From Calditrichota bacterium (GTDB lineage: Bacteria > Calditrichota > Calditrichia > RBG-13-44-9 > J075), in assembly GCA_024275555.1 (NCBI GenBank), contig JAJRYW010000008.1:1-7720 (forward strand): a stretch of 7,720 nt of DNA. The letters run 5' to 3'. The position numbers and the translations under genes were made by a program. The notes below the pieces were generated by a model, which saw nothing but the letters and a program-made list of their open reading frames with translations, was not told where the DNA came from and did not search any database. Each line of letters begins with the position of its first letter. The stretch's first letter is position 1. Positions 1 to 5,960 of this stretch are shown here, piece by piece.

Positions 1-2
1 AA

Positions 3-419
3 CTTGCCGGAGAATTGGGGATTCTCCCTCAAGTGATCTTTTTGGAGCGAGACCCGCAATTAACCGCCAAAGACCTGATCTCGGCAATAGACATCGGCGT
101 GGTCGCCTCGCGGGGGTCGGAAGTTATCTGCCGGGTCTCTGTGGAGTACATGGCCATGGGCAAGCCCCAGGTTGTTTCCGATATCAATGTCCTGCCGGAG
201 ATCATCGAGCCCGGGCGGAACGGCTTTGTGGCCCCCGCCGGCGATGCTGAAGCGTTTGCCGCCCACCTGCTCGCGCTGATCGAATCCCCCCAACTGCGCG
301 CTGCCATAGGGCAAAAAGCCCGAATTACCGCTGAAGAACGGTTCAGCTACCCGGTTCTGGTTGAAAAAACTCTGGAAGTTTACAAAGAAGCAATTCGCAA
401 AAAAATGAGGAGAAGCTAA
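3..419 (+). CDS. Glycosyltransferase, GT4/GT1 superfamily (GT-B fold), 3' part only
   Basis: The reading frame is open from the window's left edge to TAA at 417-419, so this is the C-terminal 138 residues of a longer protein; the true start lies outside. The fragment is the nucleotide-sugar-binding half of a retaining GT-B glycosyltransferase. It has the EX7E signature (Glu codons at 120-122 and 144-146), followed by the usual MAMGKPQVVSDINVLPEII stretch, then NGFVAPAGD and a helical tail ending in basic residues (RKKMRRS). In this family the second Glu contacts the donor sugar nucleotide. The protein would act at the cytoplasmic face of the inner membrane, probably on LPS or another surface glycan given the two neighbouring glycosyltransferases. 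The in-frame TTG at 15 is internal, not a start. The gene converges on the next one with only 4 bp between stops. The exact sugar and acceptor cannot be told. Confidence 0.88.
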   Translation, partial: LAGELGILPQVIFLERDPQLTAKDLISAIDIGVVASRGSEVICRVSVEYMAMGKPQVVSDINVLPEIIEPGRNGFVAPAGDAEAFAAHLLALIESPQLRAAIGQKARITAEERFSYPVLVEKTLEVYKEAIRKKMRRS

Positions 420-423
420 GCGC

Positions 424-1182
424 TCAGTCGCGGGAGCGGCGATGGAGATGCTGCAATTTGGCGTAGCGCAGGAATACATCAAACCCGGACAAGGCCGCGA
501 TACAAAAGCCATAGAAACCGTCCCGAAAACCTTGCTTGACTATGAAGGTCTTGAGAAACTTTGCCGGCGGATTGAACAGCAACTGAATCCAATTTGCTTT
601 TTTGCCGGATTGAAACAGTTCTTCGGAGGCTAACCCGGAGTAATGATCGATCCTCTGAACATGATCAGACAGCGAAATAAAGGAATAGTGGAGCAGATCG
701 CCGTGTAGCACCGTGCGGTTCAAATGCGCCGGGCACTCCAGGTGTTCATGCACAAAGTCTCCTTTCCAGAGGCAGGCGTCTTTGGGGAACAAGCGAACTT
801 TTCGGTCGGGATACCACCCACAGTGTCGCACCCAATGGCCGCAATAGCTGGTAAGCCGGTTTACCAGGTAGACTCCGGAAAGGTTGGCCTTATAGCGCCG
901 GATTGACTGCGCCAGCGCTTCCGAGACCACCTCATCGGCGTCGATGGAAAAAATGTAGGCATGGGCCGCCTGCCGGTTTCCAAAATTCTTTGCCGAGGCG
1001 TACCCCTGCCACTCGCGGAGAAACACCCGGGCGCCCTGCGCCTCACAAATATCCCTGGTTTGATCGCTGCTGTGAGCGTCCACCACGATGATTTCATCAA
1101 CGAAGGATTTTAGAGACTGCAAACACCGCTCGATGTTTTCCGCTTCGTTGAAAGTAATGATAACAGCGCTGATTTCAGACAT
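424..1182 (-). CDS. Family 2 glycosyltransferase, LPS core WaaE/KdtX-like
   Basis: A 252-residue inverting GT-A glycosyltransferase. The N-terminus reads SAVIITFNEAENIERCLQSL (residues 5-24), then IIVVDAHSSDQT (31-42), which is the nucleotide-binding start of GT2 enzymes. The metal-binding DXD motif is D81-A82-D83. GWYPDRKVRLF (122-132) and FVHEHL (143-148) are characteristic of the WaaE/KdtX-type subgroup that adds glucose or a similar sugar to LPS inner core. There is no membrane-spanning stretch; a basic tail (HLHRRSRD) and an amphipathic segment near 195-235 may hold it at the inner membrane. Length is normal for the subgroup. ATG at 1180-1182 is the first start; only a weak GTGAG-like SD sits before it. 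The gene is divergent from the GT9 gene and shares its 5' regulatory region. Family assignment is firm; the sugar transferred is inferred only from family resemblance. Confidence 0.88.
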   Translation of the reverse strand: MSEISAVIITFNEAENIERCLQSLKSFVDEIIVVDAHSSDQTRDICEAQGARVFLREWQGYASAKNFGNRQAAHAYIFSIDADEVVSEALAQSIRRYKANLSGVYLVNRLTSYCGHWVRHCGWYPDRKVRLFPKDACLWKGDFVHEHLECPAHLNRTVLHGDLLHYSFISLSDHVQRIDHYSGLASEELFQSGKKANWIQLLFNPPAKFLKTFIVKQGFRDGFYGFCIAALSGFDVFLRYAKLQHLHRRSRD

Positions 1183-1212
1183 CGCTCACGATTCGTTTTT
1201 TAACGGCTAAAA

Positions 1213-1234
1213 GTAATCTAAATTAGCAGATTAC
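1213..1234. promoter_or_regulatory. Perfect 7-bp inverted repeat in divergent promoter region (candidate operator)
   Basis: GTAATCT at 1213-1219 is repeated inverted as AGATTAC at 1228-1234, with an 8-base AT-rich spacer. The 15-bp centre-to-centre distance does not match a strong RNA hairpin, and no T-run follows, so a binding site for a dimeric regulator is likelier than a terminator. It lies between the two divergent glycosyltransferase genes and overlaps the -35 proposed for the GT9 gene. The dyad is seen directly; operator function is inference. Confidence 0.4.
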
Positions 1235-1250
1235 ACCATTTATTTGTAAT
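1223..1250 (+). promoter_or_regulatory. Possible sigma70-type promoter for the GT9 gene
   Basis: TTAGCA (1223-1228, 4 of 6 matches to the -35 consensus) is followed after 16 bp by TGTAAT (1245-1250, 5 of 6 matches to the -10). Transcription would begin near 1257, giving a leader of about 25 bases before the TTG start. The region is AT-rich compared with the coding sequence around it. A match of this quality can arise by chance in AT-rich DNA. Confidence 0.3.
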
Positions 1251-1283
1251 TTTGATGTTTATGAGCGGAAATACGAGGGCTTG

Positions 1284-2357
1284 TTGAAAAATCTTTTGGC
1301 GCCGCAACGGATTTTATTGGTTCGAACCGACCGGATTGGCGATGTGGTCCTGACCACCCCGGCGGCCGGTATAATTCGCCAGGCCTTTCCGGAGGCCAGC
1401 ATTTTCTTCCTTTCCCGGGAATACACCCGGCCGCTGCTGCAGATGCAGGCCGCCGTCAACAAGGTTCTGGTGTATCGCCCGGAGGGGATTCATCGCGGCT
1501 GGCGGGGCGTCCGCCGCTTGAGCCGGGAACTGCTTGCCTTAAAGCTGGATACGGCGATTTTGTTTTATCCCCGCCCGGCCCTGGCGGCGGCGCTCTGCCT
1601 GGCCGGCATTCCCCGGCGCATTGGCATCGGGTATCGCTGGTACTCCTTCCTGATGAATCAGCGTATTTATGAACATCGCAAACATGGCCTGAAGCATGAA
1701 CTGGAATACAACCTCAACTTGCTCACTCCCCTGCTCGATCCCGCCCGCTATTCAATCCGGTTTGATTTTTCCTTGCCTGCTGATCTGCTTCAGTGGAGAA
1801 ATAAATTTTTAGCTGAGCAGCGTATTGCCGGGAACTACATTGTTTTGCACCCCGGGAACGGCGGTTCGGCCCCCAATTTAACCCTCAGGCAATACCGGCT
1901 GATTATAAACCATCTTCTAAAGGAAACCGATTTCACCATTCTACTCAGCGGCAGCATCGCCGAGAGACACCTTTGCCGGGAGATTCGCCGCGGATTAGAA
2001 CAACCGCGCCTGGTTGACCTCTCCGGGCAATTGTCGCTTCAGCAGTTGTGCGGGGTGTTAGCCGGCGCGTCGCTGTTTCTTTCCACCAGCACCGGGCCGT
2101 TGCATATTGCCAACGCCTTTGGAATTCCGGTTCTGGGATTTTACTGCCCGGCCCGCTCCTGCGCCCCGCAACGATGGGGCGCTTATGATCAACTGGAGTG
2201 GATGCTGGTTCCGGAGGTGCAGCCCTGCCAGCGCTGCAAGATTGACCGCTGCCCCAATGGAAATTGCCTGGAAAAGTTAGAGCGTGCGATGATCATTACT
2301 GCCCTGCGGCGGCGCCTGGAACAACTGACCCCGCCGCGCTTCCACGCCTCCCCTTAA
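1284..2357 (+). CDS. Family 9 glycosyltransferase (ADP-heptose:LPS heptosyltransferase-like)
   Basis: A 357-residue GT-B protein of the WaaC/WaaF/GT9 family, which transfers heptose or related sugars from an ADP-sugar to the LPS inner core at the cytoplasmic face of the inner membrane. The N-terminus RILLVRTDRIGDVVLTTP (residues 9-26) is the family hallmark; Asp20 aligns with the proposed catalytic Asp of WaaC. LHPGNGG (188-194) and STSTGPLHIANAFGIPVLGFY (about 267-287) form the donor site, with Ser in place of the more usual Asp before TGP. A C-terminal Cys cluster (C315, C318, C323, C328) is also typical. There is no in-frame ATG or GTG between the upstream stop (1224) and this region. TTG at 1284 is preferred over TTG at 1281 because GAGGG at 1275-1279 then has a 4-base gap instead of 1. 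The stop overlaps that of the convergent gene by 4 bp. The precise acceptor is unknown. Confidence 0.88.
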   Translation: MKNLLAPQRILLVRTDRIGDVVLTTPAAGIIRQAFPEASIFFLSREYTRPLLQMQAAVNKVLVYRPEGIHRGWRGVRRLSRELLALKLDTAILFYPRPALAAALCLAGIPRRIGIGYRWYSFLMNQRIYEHRKHGLKHELEYNLNLLTPLLDPARYSIRFDFSLPADLLQWRNKFLAEQRIAGNYIVLHPGNGGSAPNLTLRQYRLIINHLLKETDFTILLSGSIAERHLCREIRRGLEQPRLVDLSGQLSLQQLCGVLAGASLFLSTSTGPLHIANAFGIPVLGFYCPARSCAPQRWGAYDQLEWMLVPEVQPCQRCKIDRCPNGNCLEKLERAMIITALRRRLEQLTPPRFHASP

Positions 2358-3436
2358 TTCTGCTCCCGCGGGGTAACCGGTTTAATCCGCTTGATGGCTT
2401 TTTGGGTGGGACGGATTTCCAGCGAATCCGGGTGGCAGTCTTTGGAAACCACATCAATCAGACGGGGCAGTAAAATATTGAAATGGGCGTATTCGGGGGC
2501 CTTCAGCTTGCGGATATGCCTGTGAATCAATCTCATAATCTGAACCTTGTTGGCTGTCCGCTGTTCGCTCATCTTCTGCACATCCAGCTCCCGGCAGAAT
2601 TGCCGCAAATCAACCGACAACTCGGTGGAGCGATCCAATTTTATTTTAATCATCAGCGGCGTTTCGGGATCATGGTCGCTGTGCTCCAGCAATTCGGCGG
2701 ACTTCACTTGCCGCACCAGGGCGTTGGCTTGTTTGGCCGGGCCGGCCATCAAATGGATCTCTTTCAGCAACGGAGAGACGCTCGAGTTTTCGGATTCCCG
2801 GCCGGCTTTGGCGGTCGAGTGTCGGCGGCGGCTGAGTGTTGCCACCCAGATGGCCGGCGCACTGAGAAAGATAAGCGAGATCCCAATGGCAATGTAGAGC
2901 ACCGCCTGCGACACTTTTTGGCGCTCCAGTTCCTGGAATTCTTTCAGCAAATTGTGCATGGCCGGAATGATCTGCTGGTTGGCAAACAGGCGTAATTCCT
3001 TCAGAGCGGAGCGTTCCGGGCTGCTTTCTTCCATGCGGCCGGCCAGGATCAGAAACTTTCGCACCGCTTTACTGCCCCGGGGCCGATGGGCCAGGTAGGC
3101 GCTGCGAACCGCTTCCCGGAATTGCGGATCAACCAACAGCGCCGGATTGCCCCGGAACAGGCTCAAATGCCTGGTTTCCAGCTTTTCCAGCAGCACCTTC
3201 AAACGCTGCTGCTGACGATGCTTTGCCAGGTTATCCCTCTCTTGCGCCAACCGCTGCAAATCCGAAACAACCTGCACACTGGCCAGCCCGATTTCGGTAA
3301 CAGCGTCAGCCGCGGTGGAAAATTCAACCCGGGCGTGCTGCACTTGCCGGATTCCCCATCCTGCTGAGAAAAGGCCCGCAACAAGAATCAGGCTGAACAG
3401 GATCAGTGCGATTGTGGAAGTTCTGATGGAAAACAT
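2354..3436 (-). CDS. Two-transmembrane sensor-like protein, unrecognised cytoplasmic domain
   Basis: A 360-residue protein of unrecognised family. A membrane segment at about residues 7-28 (IALILFSLILVAGLFSAGWG) and a second at about 178-200 (AVLYIAIGISLIFLSAPAIW) enclose roughly 150 polar, mostly helical residues that should face the periplasm. This is the layout of four-helix-bundle sensor modules of chemoreceptors and kinases. The tail (201-360) starts with a basic stop-transfer stretch (LSRRRH) and a charged linker, then a compact helical/mixed domain; it has no HAMP, PAS, kinase, GGDEF, EAL or methyl-accepting motif that I can recognise. The start ATG has AAGGA (complement of 3443-3447) 6 bases upstream. 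It is the last of three same-strand genes, 119 bp after the 773-residue PAS protein, so a shared signalling role is likely but inferred. Its stop overlaps that of the convergent GT9 gene. Confidence 0.8.
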   Translation of the reverse strand: MFSIRTSTIALILFSLILVAGLFSAGWGIRQVQHARVEFSTAADAVTEIGLASVQVVSDLQRLAQERDNLAKHRQQQRLKVLLEKLETRHLSLFRGNPALLVDPQFREAVRSAYLAHRPRGSKAVRKFLILAGRMEESSPERSALKELRLFANQQIIPAMHNLLKEFQELERQKVSQAVLYIAIGISLIFLSAPAIWVATLSRRRHSTAKAGRESENSSVSPLLKEIHLMAGPAKQANALVRQVKSAELLEHSDHDPETPLMIKIKLDRSTELSVDLRQFCRELDVQKMSEQRTANKVQIMRLIHRHIRKLKAPEYAHFNILLPRLIDVVSKDCHPDSLEIRPTQKAIKRIKPVTPREQN

Positions 3437-3480
3437 TTTTCATCCTTATGGTTTACAATCTACGCGTCTTTGCTTAGGTT

Positions 3481-3498
3481 GCCCCGGCTGCCCGGGGC
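3481..3498. other. Strong GC hairpin in the linker between two sensor genes
   Basis: GCCCCGG (3481-3487) pairs perfectly with CCGGGGC (3492-3498) around a 4-base loop. In the minus-strand transcript it lies about 58 bases after the stop of the 773-residue gene and 45 bases before the start of the 360-residue gene. No U-run follows on that strand, so it is not a canonical intrinsic terminator. It could stabilise the upstream mRNA end, mark a processing site, or attenuate expression of the last gene. Confidence 0.45.
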
Positions 3499-3521
3499 GT
3501 CTTCCCGGTCGGGCATAGCGG

Positions 3522-3538
3522 CCCGGAACGTTACCGGG
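3522..3538. other. Second small inverted repeat in the same GC-rich linker
   Basis: CCCGG (3522-3526) pairs with CCGGG (3534-3538); the loop contains the palindrome AACGTT. It sits 24 bases from the stronger hairpin at 3481-3498 in a 75-base stretch (3481-3555) that is 57/75 G+C by count. No known riboswitch or RNA family was recognised. Confidence 0.3.
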
Positions 3539-3555
3539 ACGACCTCTCCCGGGGA

Positions 3556-5877
3556 TTAATTCAGTAATGCCTTCAGATTCTCATCTTCAATGTTCAGCGT
3601 ACTGTTTTCTTTCACAAATCGATAAAGATTCGTGAATTCATCTAAATTACTGTGTAATGATTCTATGGTTTCCCGGAAAATTGATTTGAGGACGGTTGCC
3701 CGATCGGGATGGGTTTCTATCTCTTCCAGGCATTCCCGGAGCGTTTGCATTTCGGATTCCATTGCTTCGTATTGACTCATCAGTTCATTGGCGCTAAGGC
3801 GATCAATATATTCCCGGAAACGATTATAATCCGAAACGATGAGTTGCTCGAAGCGGTCATTCTGTACAAAAAGCAGCAACCCTGCCAGGGAATAGGCGCA
3901 ATCCTGGATAATGCGCTCCAACTCAACGGAATCGGTCCGGAGCAGTTCATGGAGACTCTCGCTGAGGGCCTCGCCCGGAAGCGGCCAATCCGCCGAAACA
4001 TTTTGCGGTTCTGCAACCAATTCGAAGCTTATCTTCAGCCGGGCAATCCTCTCCCCGGAATAGATACGTTCAACCGTGGTGCGCAACTCCCGGGTAGATT
4101 GCCAATCCTCCTGGCCGGGTATGTGCATCGCGGCCAGGGGATTCAGGCGATCCACAAACTCCCGGCTGAATTCCGGCTGAAAGCAAAACTCGAGATACTC
4201 CCGTAACGCGGGAGGGTCTATGTCCGCCGGCCCCGTTTCAAAGAGTTCAACAATATTCATTCCGGCCAGGCAATGGCTGTTCAGCCGCTGGCAAAGCTCC
4301 GGAGAGAAATCCGGAAGAATGCGCAAATGTTCATCGATGTACAAATATAGGCGCCCGCTTTCCTGCTCAGCAGCAGGGGCGGTTTCCGAAAGAAGGGCGC
4401 CCGGCTCGTCCACCATGCGGAAAGTGATCACGCCGCAGAGCAGTTGGCCCGCTTTATTGTAAACCGGCCGGCCGGACGCGGAGATATAGCAGCCGTCTTT
4501 TATTTTGCTGTTTTTGATATAGAGAACCACTTCATCGCTGGAAACCCCTTGCAGGCTGGTAGCAATAGGCGTTTGCTCCGGGGGAAACAATTCCCTCTTG
4601 CCGGGCTGATAAATTCCGTAATGCTCCGGCCATTTCGACAGCTCTTTGCAGTGCGGGTACACCCCAAACACCTGCTCGGCTGCCGGGTTAAGATATAAAC
4701 TGTACCGTTTGGGATCGATGATGATAAACCCCTCCGCCATGCTGTTCAGAATTTGCTGGAAGCGCAATATTTTTTCGGCAAAAACCTGCTTATCCGCCAC
4801 ATGATTGCTGATATCCCGAAAACTCCACACCCGGCCCAATTGGCGTCCGCCCAACTCCATTGGCCGGGAAACCGTTTCCAGCACCCTTCCCCCGTTTAGC
4901 GCAAGCTGAAGATTGGCCTCGCCCCGGAAGGGAATTCCGATGGAAAGCTGTTTTCTTTGCGCCGGGGGTAATTTCTCCTGAAGAAAACGGCGAAACCCTT
5001 CGGTGTTGTTTGACAATAAGATTGAATCGGGGATTTCCAGAAGTTCCACCAGCTTTTGATTATAAATCGGCTGGGGATCATCTTTCAATTCAATTAACAC
5101 GCCCTCGGTAACGGAATCCAGGGCGGCTTGCAGTTGTAATTTCCGGATTTCCAATTCCCCCTTCTTCTCTTCCAGCATTGTCGCCGCCGATTGCAATTGC
5201 TGATTGTTCTGATCCAGGCTGCGGAGAAAACCGGCCATTTGCATCCACCCGGGCCGGAATAGAAACAAGCTGATGATCAACACTGCTGTGAACAGGATTG
5301 CCCCCCCGCTAAGAAAGAGCCGCAGCCGGGCCATATTTCCCGAAGTTGTCTTGTCTTCCCACTTCTTCCACACCGCTTTAAACGCCGAATCAAGGCCGTT
5401 TTGATCAACTTGAAGAATGGCGGTAAGGTTGTGATTGGCAGGGCTTAACTGGGGATAAGCAGTCTGGGCCAGCAAAAAGCCGCGCCGGGTCCACTCCTTC
5501 AGCTGGGGGTCCAGGCCCTGATCGCCGGCAAAGATGGCCTTTGATAGCGGGGAAGTCAGCAAATCGGCGTCCTGGCTTAAACGGCTTCGCAACTCCCGGC
5601 GAATATCATTCAGCCGGCCAAGCTGCTTCCGGAGTATTTTTTTCCGGGTGTTATAGTCGTCTTCATCCTTACTCTGCAAGAGAGAGAGCGCCTCAAATCG
5701 GATTTGCTGAATTTGGGTTTGTTCTTCGGCAAGCAGCGACGCTATTTGACGGTCAGGATCCGGTTGGGCAGCATAAAAGTACATCCCGGTAAAGGTTGCC
5801 AGGATCATGGCCAGGATCGACAGAACTCCCAGCACCAGCCGGAAGCGAAATTTTTGTATAGAAATTTCCTTCTCCAT
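3556..5877 (-). CDS. Membrane-bound multi-PAS sensor protein without a kinase domain
   Basis: A 773-residue protein. Residues 13-36 form the first membrane segment, 37-186 a helical charged periplasmic region, and 187-207 the second membrane segment. A coiled-coil-like linker follows (218-252, MLEEKKGELEIRKLQLQ). PAS 1 spans about 248-358 (LDSVTEGVLIEL to VWSFRDIS). PAS 2 spans about 367-488 (ILNSMAEGFIIID, YLNPAAEQVFG, ending GVITFRMVDE) and is a very typical PAS. A third PAS-like region (508-622, LYLYIDEHLRILPDFSPELC) leads to an all-helical C-terminus (640-773). There is no H-box, HATPase, receiver, GGDEF, EAL or chemoreceptor signalling domain. The C-terminal helices weakly resemble an HPt (His-phosphotransfer) domain lacking its HxxKGN motif; this is tentative. 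GAGGAG (complement of 5883-5888) lies 5 bases before the ATG. It is the middle gene of the sensory trio and probably a signal-input partner for the upstream HATPase protein. Confidence 0.85.
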   Translation of the reverse strand: MEKEISIQKFRFRLVLGVLSILAMILATFTGMYFYAAQPDPDRQIASLLAEEQTQIQQIRFEALSLLQSKDEDDYNTRKKILRKQLGRLNDIRRELRSRLSQDADLLTSPLSKAIFAGDQGLDPQLKEWTRRGFLLAQTAYPQLSPANHNLTAILQVDQNGLDSAFKAVWKKWEDKTTSGNMARLRLFLSGGAILFTAVLIISLFLFRPGWMQMAGFLRSLDQNNQQLQSAATMLEEKKGELEIRKLQLQAALDSVTEGVLIELKDDPQPIYNQKLVELLEIPDSILLSNNTEGFRRFLQEKLPPAQRKQLSIGIPFRGEANLQLALNGGRVLETVSRPMELGGRQLGRVWSFRDISNHVADKQVFAEKILRFQQILNSMAEGFIIIDPKRYSLYLNPAAEQVFGVYPHCKELSKWPEHYGIYQPGKRELFPPEQTPIATSLQGVSSDEVVLYIKNSKIKDGCYISASGRPVYNKAGQLLCGVITFRMVDEPGALLSETAPAAEQESGRLYLYIDEHLRILPDFSPELCQRLNSHCLAGMNIVELFETGPADIDPPALREYLEFCFQPEFSREFVDRLNPLAAMHIPGQEDWQSTRELRTTVERIYSGERIARLKISFELVAEPQNVSADWPLPGEALSESLHELLRTDSVELERIIQDCAYSLAGLLLFVQNDRFEQLIVSDYNRFREYIDRLSANELMSQYEAMESEMQTLRECLEEIETHPDRATVLKSIFRETIESLHSNLDEFTNLYRFVKENSTLNIEDENLKALLN

Positions 5878-5926
5878 ACCAACTCCTCTTTGGGGGTAAC
5901 GCCTTAATTTTCGGTTTTCCGGGGGG

Positions 5927-5946
5927 CTACATTAGGCAACATGTAG
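5927..5946. other. Short inverted repeat in the linker between the first two sensor genes
   Basis: CTACAT (5927-5932) and ATGTAG (5941-5946) form a 6-bp dyad around 8 bases. It falls in the 83-bp linker, just past the stop of the 372-residue gene in the minus direction. The following transcript is C-rich rather than U-rich, so it is a poor terminator; an operator or mRNA-processing element is possible but unsupported. Confidence 0.25.
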
Positions 5947-5960
5947 GAGTTAAATTTGTT

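Noticed and set aside
60..512. A 150-codon minus-strand open frame at the left end
   Set aside because: It is antisense to the GT4 fragment with its EX7E motif and also overlaps the end of the GT2 gene in another frame.
1255..1287. A tiny frame (ATG at 1255/1261, TGA at 1285-1287) whose stop overlaps the TTG start of the GT9 gene, resembling a coupled leader peptide
   Set aside because: No SD precedes either ATG and the proposed transcription start lies at or past 1255, so translation is unlikely.
2483..2995. A 170-codon plus-strand open frame opposite the 360-residue gene
   Set aside because: The minus frame has a good SD, a proper N-terminal membrane anchor and a second membrane segment; the plus frame looks like a compositional shadow.
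3441..3443. Alternative ATG (minus strand) just upstream of the chosen start of the 360-residue gene
   Set aside because: It is out of frame and part of the AAGGATG ribosome-binding region.
3481..3498. Reading the 7-bp hairpin as a rho-independent terminator of the 773-residue gene
   Set aside because: The transcript continues as CAACCUAAGC after the stem, with no U-tract.
3709..4206. A 165-codon plus-strand open frame inside the 773-residue gene
   Set aside because: Antisense shadow; the minus-strand frame is continuous with convincing PAS domains, and the plus product has no recognisable motif.
4198..4214. CTCCCG/CGGGAG hairpin
   Set aside because: It lies inside the coding region of the 773-residue protein with no U-run, and GC-rich stems of this size are common here.
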